From Cryptococcus deneoformans JEC21 (lineage: Eukaryota > Basidiomycota > Tremellomycetes > Tremellales > Cryptococcaceae), in contig NC_006694.1 in NCBI RefSeq assembly GCF_000091045.1, positions 112,501-160,000 of the forward strand: 47,500 nt of DNA. The letters run 5' to 3'. The position numbers and the translations under genes were made by a program. Below are positions 11,045 through 20,709 of the stretch, in pieces. The notes under the pieces are model-generated. The model saw only the letters and a list, made by a program, of their open reading frames with translations, ran no database searches and had not been told where the DNA came from. How positions within the stretch are numbered: position 1 is the first letter of the stretch; each line of letters begins with the position of its first letter.

Positions 11045-12656
11045 TGACCCAAAGTAAAAGATTAAAAGAGCAACGCCCACATGGCCAATTCCCAAACGAT
11101 TCTCCAAGTACAAATGTAGTTATATTTAGCAGACTTTGAATCATAATCACTTACATACTTGCCCTTACCTTTATCTCTTCCCTTGCCTTTCTTGAAAGAG
11201 TTTTTTTCTACTATCTTTTTTCAGTTTCTCTGTCAACACGTATGTCGTATGTTCGCTGCTCGTACTCGTCCATGCTATGTACTTGTCATTCTTGTCCGTC
11301 TTATAAAGTGTCGCGTAATTTCTTAATGCTCTTATCCCCTTTTGTCTCCTGTTTGACTGCTGGCGGATGGCAAGGAGCTCGTTGAGGATGCAAATAGCGA
11401 AGACATGAGGACGTGGTGGAACGAAGAAATGGAGGTCAACAACAAATCTTCGCCCGAATGTCCGCCCGGGGCAATGGTTACTTTCTATATACAATTCTAA
11501 TCGATTATTGGTCATCCTACTGCGTCCTGCAGTCTAGAGTCCAGCTTGAGAAGAAAATAGCAAAAAGCGCCGCGTGCTCTCTCCCTATACTCATCTCTGC
11601 AGCCGTATACAAGTAACTTCCTATTACGTAGTATCTATATGCTCCTCGGAGTAGTAAGGGAGCTCAGGAAAAAGGAGCTCGCGTCATCCAGATATGGCTT
11701 TGAAGATTGGTGGAGTAAGCAACAAAGGAGGCATTTTGCGCCGGATGGATTGGCCGGGGCCGCCGAGAGCTCGGAGCTCAGTCAGCAGAAAGAATTGACA
11801 CACAATCCCAGCTCATTATCGCGTTTTCTTGTCCTGCATCTTCTGTGTCGACGAATAGGAGAAAAGATATGGGGCATGGCAATTAGTAACAGGCACCAAA
11901 CAAGCAGGCTTGCATGTTGTGTACTGGTGGTACATGAAACCTCGGCAAAAATGACGTGTTCGGAGGATATTCATACTATGAATATAGGAGCAGATTTTCT
12001 CTCCCGGTGGATGCCCGATACATGGATTTACCGACAGCTGAGCATAAAATTTCGAATCCACCTGTGTTACTTAATTATTCAGCAAGAGACGGTCGGATAG
12101 AATTCCCCGTTGACCATAACTTTTATTTTCCTTTTACCTTTTCATCTCTGTACATCAGCTAAACGTCTACCGTTGTCCCAGTGGCATCTGCTCGCACGAT
12201 CAGTCTGCATCCAGCGACAGCCCCCTTTGAGAAACAAAAAAGAAGCGTCGGGTGGAAGATAAACCCGTTCCTGCGCCCTCGCGCCTTATCGCCCATCAAA
12301 TTGGATCAAGCCGCCGGCTTCTAGCTTCTTGCCTTGCCGCGCCTTTTCGTCCCCCCACCTGTTCATCACTATTTCCATCTCGCTCTTCCGTTTATCATAT
12401 TCTAACTCAAGAAACATACTTGCCTAGCGCCCCAGAGGCTCCAGAATCGCTCTCAAAAGTCACCGAAGCCTTGCCGGCGGCCGACTGATAAGCCTCGGTT
12501 AAATACGATAAACTACCGCGACGTTAATTTCGAATTTCGCGTCTTGCTTGCGCATCAAAAGCGATCTTTTCCGCATTCATTACAATCCCGAACCCACTGT
12601 TCTGCATATCATCTCTTCATCTACAACTTCACTCGTCTACTGCAAACCTACTCCAC
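11045..12656. other. 1.6-kb intergenic region, no gene seen
   Basis: This lies between GPA1 and the downstream DUF1479-like gene in tandem orientation. It should contain the GPA1 3' UTR and, toward the right, a C/T-rich leader of the next gene. Open frames at 11171-11515 (-) and 11639-12100 (+) look random and were not accepted. Confidence 0.5.
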
Positions 12657-14231
12657 ATGACAATTCGCCGACTTCTTACTTCTCTTGCGGCCCACCAGCC
12701 TTCGGGTTCTCAGTCTGCTTCGCGACTTATCCCTCCTTACTCTCATGTCTACTCCGCTACAGCCCCTTCAACCCTTCGTCCCCCTTACTCTTACTCTGCC
12801 TCTCCAGCACAAGGTTTGCCTCTTGGTGCTCATGAAGTAAGGGGTCGCTCTCTCAAGGCCAAGGTCAAGTACGAGATTTACCACCGTGAAGGCAAGGTCG
12901 ATGGATGGAGTGCTTGGGCAGAGAACGTGCTTGGCAATGAAGAACAGAGAAGGGAAGTGGAAGCTGCTTGGGTCGACATTCTTGCTGGATTGGAAAGCAT
13001 CAAGTCTTCGGGAGTGAGTCAGCTCTCAATGGAGTTTACCATTCCATATGTAGCTAACGCCAATAGCAGAACCAAATCCCCCAAATCGCTTTCCACTCTT
13101 TGGCAGGTCATCTCGCATCTGAGTCTACGGTCGATGCCATCCGTAATGTTGGTGCTGTAGTCATCCGCGATGTCGTCCCTGACGCCGAAGCTATCGGATG
13201 GGCTCGAGAGATCTTGCAGGCGATCAATGACGCTGGTGAACGAGGTGAGTCCCTTTCCATTTGTTGCGTCCGTTCCTTCGTCTCCGTTTCTCCCTGCTTC
13301 CGTTCCTTGATCGGTAAGGCGTCCGAAGCCTCTGGATAGCGTGGCATTTTAGGTTTCATACTTCCTCTTTGTCCGGACTGGAGAATACCACAATGCCGCC
13401 TCCAGTTGGGTACTTTGGATACTGCTACTGAAGGTTATGTCGTTGTCGCCCTCTAATTTTTTGCTCTAATGGAAAGATGCGATAATCGAGGCCACATGCT
13501 GACACCATTTCATAGGCATATACTGGAATCCCGCTCTTATCGCTGCCAGAGCCAACACTTCAGTCCTCTCTGCCAACGCCCAGCTCGCACGTTCGCTTCT
13601 AGGTCAGGAAGTTTACATTCAAGCCGAAACCGTCCGTGAAGGTATTGCTCCCTTCCGCACCACCCCCTCTCCTTACAACCCTTGGTCTTGCCCTCGAGCT
13701 CTACTTGCTCACCTTACTCTTACCCCTACCATGTCCTCTCCTACCGGTGCTGCTCCCCAGCCAACCCGCTTACCACCCTCCGTTCACGCTGCCACTTACA
13801 CCCTCCTCCGCCCTCTCTTCCGCCCGCTCAAGTCCAAGATTGCATTTTACGACTCCTCCTCTTACCTCGACCCTGCCAATTGGGTTCTTGACCCTACCAT
13901 CTCTCACCGCCCTTCGCCGGCACCTGACTTCCCTCATTTGGCGGGCACAGAGGTCGTTCTTCCCGAGCTCTTGCCGGGTGACGTCTTGTTCCACCACACT
14001 GCGCTGCCATTTTCCACCCAGCCTGTTGGACAGATATTCCTCCCCATCAATCCGGTGGAAAAGAAGGGCAACGAAGCGTGGATCGCGAGACAACGCGAGG
14101 CGTTTGAGAAGGGTGTTCCTCCTCCTGGGGCGAGCGAGGTAGGGGATGATTTGTGTGTGGTAGAATCCAAGGGCAAGAGGTCCGACATTAGTAGTCGGGC
14201 TGGTAGGGAAGCCATGGGTTACGGGTACTAG
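12657..14231 (+). CDS. DUF1479-like protein (2OG-Fe(II) oxygenase-type fold), possibly mitochondrial
   Basis: Exons 12657-13013, 13070-13244 and 13516-14231 give 415 residues. The N-terminus (MTIRRLLTSLAAHQ and the Ser/Arg/Tyr-rich 40 residues after it) has the character of a mitochondrial presequence. Three stretches recall DUF1479 proteins, thought to adopt a phytanoyl-CoA/2OG-oxygenase-like fold: GAVVIRDVVPDAEA near 145-160, YWNPALIAAR near 180, and TYTLLRPLF followed by PGDVLFHH. The metal-ligand pattern is not clearly complete: I see no confident HxD pair. The second intron is 271 nt, far longer than its neighbours, so a small exon may be hidden there. Family call by motif memory; substrate unknown. 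Confidence 0.68.
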
Positions 14232-14990
14232 GAGACTGTGCCGGTCGACAGATCAGTCAATCTGGGGAACTGAATAAAAGATCTTGGGTAAACTAGAATC
14301 GGTTATAGAGAATAGTTAGTCACTTACAACAGGTAAACGGAAAAAGAGCTATACACTAGTTGTATATAGTATGTGTTTCGAAAGGGTTATCTCAACAACA
14401 ATTGTATCGAAAAGTTTTTGTGTGGATTCGGTTCGTATTCGTCTATGTCGTTCGGGTTTTATATACTTGCTATGAATGTTTTGTCTGTGCAGCGAAATCA
14501 AAAAGAAACTTGGTACATATAAAATTCGATCATAAGAAGCCCTTGTGACAACCTTCAATATGGTGAACCTTAAAACATATTTTGAACTTATCACCCAAGC
14601 ATTTCCAAAGTCCTGTCGGTCTCTTTCATCATCCATTTATCCTATGAATCCCCGCATCCTCATATCTTTTCCCACTTTCATCATTTCCAACCCATTTAAC
14701 CCATCTCAGACTGCCAAAATTTGGGAAGATTGAATTGAAACAATAACGTAGTATATCTCCTCACCTTCATCTTCTTCCGTCCAATAATAGCAGCAAGAAG
14801 CTAAAACGTCCTTCGTTAAGCTGGGACTTTGGTAAGCTTCCAAAGGGATGCAATAACCTTTGAGTGGTCTTTTTGGCAACGGGAGGTGTAGTTCTCAGTT
14901 TCATGCTCAGGTAATGGGGGTTTGTTGGCAAGGATAAAAATATATAAAAGACAGGGGAGGACGAAACTGATCAGAAAAAGATAAAAATAA
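14232..14990. other. intergenic, no gene seen
   Basis: AT-rich space between the DUF1479-like gene and tRNA-Ile copy 2. No coding sequence recognised. A run of five A at 14983-14987 is the T5 terminator of the minus-strand tRNA. Confidence 0.5.
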
Positions 14991-15079
14991 TGATCGATGA
15001 CGGGATCGAACCGCCGACCTTGGAGTAATAAATTTTTAATTATTAGCTCCACTATCTAAACCAACTGATATAATCGACC
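14991..15079 (-). tRNA. tRNA-Ile(AAU), copy 2, with 14-nt intron
   Basis: Read on the minus strand, the two exons are identical to those of the copies at 7.5 and 27.0 kb. All stems, the AAT anticodon and the discriminator A match. The 14-nt intron (15027-15040) differs from copy 1 at one base, with G replaced by T near its 3' part. The 5' flank repeats the conserved AAATGATC. A T5 terminator follows after a short AT-rich trailer. The region from 15080 to 15339 beyond it holds nothing recognisable. Confidence 0.88.
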
Positions 15080-15339
15080 GATCATTTGTTGATCTTGAGA
15101 AAAACCAAATACCTATATAGCTTATTTATAATTGCGTCAGTCTGACATTTATTTTGGAAGTAAGAGCAGTGACAAAAGTTGCTAAAGGTAAGTGTCATAA
15201 AATCAAAATATCCATGCAGTACATCATTAAGCGTAAATTGTGCAACCATTAAGACCCATAACCAAACTGTCCTCCAAGATAACCAGATTTTTTCTTTATG
15301 GCGTTGTCATCTTTAGTCGAACTACCCAATACCTTTTTT

Positions 15340-15984
15340 TTACTTCCTCCCCTTGCCTTTCCCTTTGCCCTTGCCCTTTCCCTTTCCTTTTTTGGCTTTA
15401 CTATTGCCGCCCATATTCCCACCAGCGAACAAATTCTTCCTAACTACACCGTCTTCGTTGTCACCCTTTGACTCATGGTTACCATTAGGCGCTTGAAGTT
15501 TGCCATTAACGGGTGTCGTTTCTGGTCGATTTGGAGAAGGTGAGGGTGGACGAGAAGAGCCAGCTGATGAGGTAGAGAAACGTCGAGCTGGGGATGAAGT
15601 GCGATTTTGGGGAGAGGTTGATACAGGAAGCATGTAGCTTCAAATTGATTGTTCAGTCAGCATTTGAAGTTGGGGCACGCAATGTACGTCAAAGAGCATC
15701 TCACCTCCCTACTTCACGGCCGATGGCAGCCATTCGCGTCCGTTGCTCATCTGTCAAACCGTGTTGTTGCTCTGTTGCACCATATCCTGTAAGGCTATCC
15801 GCTGAAATAATTGACTCTGCTCGTGCAGGTGGTAGAAGAGTGGCGGATTCTGATGCCTGATTACCCCGCCATCTGTCAGCCACAAATCTCCCGGTTCTAG
15901 GATAACACAACAGCCCACCTGCTCAGGATCCTTAAGCTTATCACTTCGAGGTCCACAACAAGAGAATATGTCGAAGAACCCCAT
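15340..15984 (-). CDS. small acylated LAMTOR1/Meh1 (Ragulator/EGO)-like protein
   Basis: Exons 15984-15919, 15856-15705 and 15637-15340 (minus) encode 171 residues. The protein begins MGFFDIFSCCG, with Gly2 for myristoylation and a Cys9-Cys10 pair for palmitoylation, predicting anchorage to a vacuolar or other inner membrane. An ATLLPP segment and a LTDEQRTRMAAIGREVGSYM helix resemble the start of the LAMTOR1 helical region (LL motif, then DEQ with amphipathic helix). The rest is a Ser/Pro-rich linker. It ends in a lysine-rich tail of alternating Gly-Lys (about seven GK units), encoded by the CCCTTT-like repeat near 15345-15390. The Ragulator assignment is inference from layout and one motif. 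A generic acylated scaffold protein is the alternative. Confidence 0.6.
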
Positions 15985-16450
15985 CGTATCAATTTGTTGT
16001 TTTAATCGATGTTTTGTAAATACACAGGGCTATACAGATGCCAGGTGCCGAAGATTTCGATTGGCTACCAAAAGAATGGCTGGATTGAGCTGCTTTTGCT
16101 TATTGCTGGTGAACGACAAGGGAGTGTAAACTTGCGAGCTGAATTCGCAGGCAAAACAGGACAGCAAACAACAACCAAGCCGACAGCAGCAGGGAACATC
16201 TAACATCATTCATCAAAAGGGAGCGGCGATGTCCTCCTGTGCCGAACCGAAGTTCGGGCCTTTACAAAAGTGATGATGCAATAAATGGAGCAAAAAGAAC
16301 TAATTAGACTGAGAAGAGGAACCAACCGACGCAGGCCCACAATCTATAATAGCTCGATATCAATTATGCAAACGTTTTGAAGATACTCTGTGATTATTTG
16401 CCATCCACAAGGAAGCCAAAGAGGTCGTCCATCTTAGTGCGTAGAGAAGA
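15985..16450. other. bidirectional promoter region
   Basis: A 466-bp gap between two divergent genes, the LAMTOR1-like gene (-) and the M28 peptidase gene (+). It should hold both promoters. No further gene or structured element was recognised. Confidence 0.45.
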
Positions 16451-19400
16451 ATGCCTTCTAAACGCACCAGCTCGGGTGTGTCTTCGCCCACTGCCAAATC
16501 GTCTAGCACCCGTAAATCCAAATCTACACCGAAGAAGACGTTGCCAAGGCCGATTACATCACCTCCTCCACCTCCTCATCACCATGTTCCGGCACCAGCA
16601 CCTATGCACTTACCAGTGCATAAGGCCGGAAGACTGAGCTGGTCGTTACTTGGTTTTATCTTAGTTGTCTTGCCGTTCTGGTTCTCCAGATTACATTATG
16701 GATTGCCTGAACCTCTTCCACCATAGTAAGCCTGCCACTTAGTCGAACTTCATCATTTATCTCTAATAATTGGGTTGTTTAGTGATGCAGATGGACGTCC
16801 ACAACCATCTGAGGAGATTGTACTTTCCCACGTTCAAGCTTTAGAAAATATCGGTTACAGAACCGTTGGTACCCACGAAGCTCTTGCTGGCGAACAATAC
16901 GTCCTCAACCAAGTGCTGGAGCTAGTGGAGAAGTGCAATGCAGGCGGAATATTGAACTGCGAATGGTGGCATCAAAAGGGCTCGGGTTTCCATGCGTGAG
17001 CTGCTCTCCACTTACCTTGAGAGCGAAGCTGAAAGAGGCCCAGGTTCGAAATCATCGATCACGAAGTGTTGAAAGGCTATGGGGGCATTTCTAACATCAT
17101 TCTTCGAATTGCTGCTTTTCATCCGCCTTCATATAATATTTCACAGCCGAAGGTAGAGAAGGACGCGATATTATTAGGTTCCCATATCGACTCCACTATG
17201 CCTTCTCCTGGCGCTTCAGAGTAAGCCGCATTCCAAGAGAAGTTCTGCCATATATACTGATGCGAGTGTAGTGACGGTATTGGAGTTGGAGTCATGTTAG
17301 ATACAGCTCGAATTCTGGTGGAAAGGAATGAAGCCTTTGATGGTGCCATCATCTTCAGTGGGTTGCTTCATAAATTCGATTTCATGGGGAATCTCGCTCA
17401 CTAACATGTGTCAATAGTGTGGAATGGCGGAGAGGGTAAGTTTGGTCCCTTGAGTGCCGACTAACGGCATGTTAGAGACCTTGCAGGACGGCTCTCATCT
17501 TTATTCGACTGAACACAGTACAGCACCTACAGTAAAAGCAATGATCAATCTTGAAGGTATCTTGATCCATTCGTTCGCGCTTCTAGCACCATGGCTGACC
17601 TTCTGCTAGCCGCCGGATCTACTGGAGGCGCTCTTCTATTCCAAGCCACTAGCAAAGAGATGATTGAGGCTTATGTCCATGCCCCTTTGTAGGTGATCAA
17701 GTTGTACATGACCACATGGCTGACATAAAATAGCCCCCGGGGAACGGTTATCGCTGCTGATGTCTTTGCCTCTGGTATCCTTATGTCAGAGTACGTGTTT
17801 TCGGCTGAACAAGATGAGCACATAACTAAAGTGTCGCTCAGCACCGACTTTGGGCAGTTTGAAAAGTACTTGGGTGTCTCTGGACTGGATGTAAGTTCTA
17901 CTGTAATATGATGATCAGCCATGTAGCTCACATATAATAGATGGCCATTGTTGGGCATAGCTACTTCTATCATACTCATAGGTAAGTCTCGATGATTACG
18001 ACAAATAGCTGACAACACCTAGGGATACGATCAAGCACCTCGAAAAAGGTACAGCCCAGCATTTTACCTCCAATATTCAAGCCATTGTCGACCATCTTCT
18101 CTCCCCTTCATCTCCCCTCCTCTCCCCTGCGCCATTCTCACCTCCTCATGTTGTCTACTTCTCCCTTTTCGACCGAGTCTTCTTCCATTTCCCAATGTCC
18201 AGAGCCGATGGATGGTACGTCAGCATCGCTGCAGTGGCGACTGCTTTTGCTTTCAGGCATTTGAGCAACAAGAAGGCAAAAGCAATTGTTGTGGCTGCTG
18301 TCGGTACACCTCTAGGTATTCTCGGTGGATTGGTCGGAGCCAATGCTTTTGCAGCCGTACTCTCTGCTACCGATAACGGCCTACTCTGGTTCCCTCACGA
18401 ACACCTCCCGCTTCTGCTTTACGTACCAGTCTCATACATCTCACTCTTCTCAATTCATCTGATGCTTACCCACTTCCTTTCCCCTGTTGAGCGTACGCAA
18501 CTCGAAGTGACACACTATTACATCCAACTCTTACTCTCCTCTTGGTACATGTTGCTCTTGCAAAGCTTCAGAGTCAGGTCGGCGTATCTCTATGCGATGA
18601 TCACCGCTTTGCTTTTGGTTGGTGCGGTAGGTAACGAGCTGGGTCGAATGGGACGAAGGGGATTGTGGGAGGGAATGTCATTCAAAATGACCTATTTAGT
18701 GCCTTCCGCATGTCTCATGGCGCTGGCCGTGGAAGCCGTTACTACTGTAGGCAAAAGTATTAGCAATACCATCATGAATTCAGACACTGACACAAACTAC
18801 AGGCGTTGGACATCTTCACGCCTCTTGCAGGTCGTATGGGTAAAGAAGCCCCAGCCGAACACATCGTGGCCTCTCTCTCTGTCATTTGCGGCTTTGTCTT
18901 CTTCCCCACAGTTCTTCCCCTGTTCCACCGCGTATCTCGCATGACTCAGAGAAAAGTCGTCCTTGGCTTGGTTCTGAGTGTCCTTGGTACCGTTGTTGCG
19001 ATGGTGGGACCTTGGTACTTCCCTTACGACGAAATGCATCCGAAACGAGTTGGAGTTATATACAATTACAATGTGAGTACTAGTATGATGAAAACACGCT
19101 TGGGAGCTGACGAAATGTGCAGCATACATCTGACAAGCATGTTGCGCATCTTGCGTTCATGGACCGAGGGCCTGTGGCCGATATCGTACCCTCCCTCTAC
19201 TCCCGCTATGGGACACCCGACCTGCCTCTCGAACACACCTCTCTTACAGATTACGATTCTGATTGGGATGTGCTTTACCCTGTCTCTACCTTCTTAGATA
19301 CATACAGATTCGATTTGCCCGTAAGCGAAGAGACTAAGAAATTTACTTGGCCAGAGATGAAATGGGGAGTGAAGGATACCAAATGGGAAAATGGGGTTAG

Positions 19401-19898
19401 AAAGATGGTTCTGACATTCAACTTTGTTCGTCTACCATTTCATTTCAGATACATACCGCTGATTCGATCCACACAGACTGGGCTTGTTTGGCCAACTTTG
19501 GCATTTGAAGCATCTGTATTGGATTGGTCATTCCACTTTGACCCTCCTCCCAAGAAGATGCAGCACCATATCAAGATTGCAACTTCTGTTGATGAACCAG
19601 TGGTGAATTTGAGGCTCGATATTAGAGCAGATGAAGGAGAGAGGTTGAGAATTCATTGGAGTGCTTTTGGTGAGACTTTCACAAATCTCGACATGTCATA
19701 TGACATTATACTGACAAAGTGTTCGTTCTTCTCTCATAAGATATCAACCAGATGGTCCCTGGCACAGCGGCACGAGATGGCCCAGATATGCCCGCTTCGA
19801 AGATGTTGCTCGATCTCGCAAGCTGGTCAAGGGAGAAATACAATGACGATCTGGACTTGGTCATGAGCGGCGTCGTCTGCGGTGTCATTGAGGTGTAA
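16451..19898 (+). CDS. ERMP1/PFF1-type M28 membrane metallopeptidase
   Basis: Fourteen exons: 16451-16725, 16783-16995, 17044-17220, 17272-17357, 17418-17435, 17476-17556, 17610-17688, 17734-17790, 17842-17890, 17941-17981, 18023-18746, 18803-19072, 19123-19669 and 19741-19898. The product is 924 residues. A basic Ser/Pro-rich cytosolic tail precedes a membrane segment near 61-80. The M28 zinc-peptidase domain follows with every expected ligand: GSHIDS (His210), SDDG (Asp223), NGGEE (Glu256-Glu257), DTDFGQF (about 331) and YHTHRDT (His356). Several membrane segments lie between about 400 and 640, then a C-terminal lumenal domain. This order matches ERMP1 and the fungal vacuolar membrane protease family, aminopeptidases of the ER or vacuole membrane. 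Residues encoded at 19432-19482 could be a 51-nt in-frame intron (GTTCGT...CACAG). Substrate unknown. Confidence 0.9.
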
Positions 19899-20677
19899 CT
19901 TTGTGATGTGCAATGGTCTTCCTTTTCATGGGGGTTATGTCTGGAGGGGTGTAGCATATGTTAGTGGAGTATACAAAGAATAATTGATTAGGCTAAGATG
20001 CTTTGTGATCTTTAAATACTTTTCTTTCCACCGGTGTGGTCGATCTGGCATATTTTAGTGTGCCAATACTGGTTCTGTACGGACTTCATTTCTAGGTCTA
20101 CGTATGCGTGAACAATACTAGCCGCGTTGCGTGTGATGGCGGCTATTCCATATTTGATGAATAATATAGTTTTAGAAATAACACAATTACAGTTTACGCC
20201 CATCTCATCATGGAACATGATGATTGATGTCGAAATACCAGCAGACAGCCATCATACGTACGGTAGGATTACTCTGTTATCGACAGCCTACGAGAGCATA
20301 GCAGACAAAAAGGCACTACAAGACGTTCAGAATAAGGCGACGGCAGCATCGGATAGCATACAGCACTGCTACAGCAGAAGATCTCAGTATGTAGAGTAGT
20401 AGTATGATAATAATGGTTAGTGGATTCTTGATAGTAGCTTTCGTCAGGCTTTTTCTTTCGTTGTTGATTTATTTAAATTGTTATTTGCCTTTTCTATTTA
20501 ATTATTTATTATTATTGTCGACGGCAGGCACCGCCGCCGCCGCCGCGACGACGATGACAGAAGACTGGACGTGTAATTTATTGCCACCGGCGTTGTTCCC
20601 GAGTCGACGAATTCATCTTCACTGTTCATTTACTTTGACAGAAAAAAAACCTCGGTACACCCGAGGAAAGATCAAAA
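19899..20677. other. region upstream of TRP1 with GCC repeat
   Basis: No protein-coding gene is accepted here. Toward the right it contains an AT-rich stretch (about 20455-20520), a short CCGCCG repeat (about 20531-20546), an upstream ATG at 20554 and a small hairpin just before the TRP1 start. It is presumably the TRP1 promoter and leader. Confidence 0.55.
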
Positions 20678-20709
20678 ATGGGCTTTACTCTCCTTATCGA
20701 CAACTATGA
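20554..20709 (+). promoter_or_regulatory. upstream ORF overlapping the TRP1 start codon
   Basis: An ATG at 20554 with A at -3 opens a 51-codon frame that stops at 20707-20709. It ends 30 bases inside TRP1 and in a different frame from it. If the TRP1 transcript starts upstream of 20554, scanning ribosomes would meet this start first and bypass the TRP1 start, lowering translation. If transcription starts downstream it is irrelevant. Whether it is transcribed cannot be told from the sequence. Confidence 0.4.
20651..20667 (+). promoter_or_regulatory. GC-rich hairpin just before the TRP1 ATG
   Basis: CCTCGG and CCGAGG pair perfectly around the 5-nt loop TACAC. The 6-bp stem lies about 10 nt before the TRP1 start codon, in an otherwise A-rich leader. 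It would sit where a scanning ribosome docks. Function is inferred only from position. Confidence 0.4.

Noticed and set aside
11639..12100. 153-codon open frame between GPA1 and the DUF1479-like gene
   Set aside because: Random-looking composition, no flanking splice sites that extend it, no recognisable motif.
20651..20667. Hairpin before TRP1 considered as a bacterial-type trp attenuator
   Set aside because: Eukaryotic nuclear gene with no terminator U-run and no leader peptide rich in Trp codons. At most a translational element.
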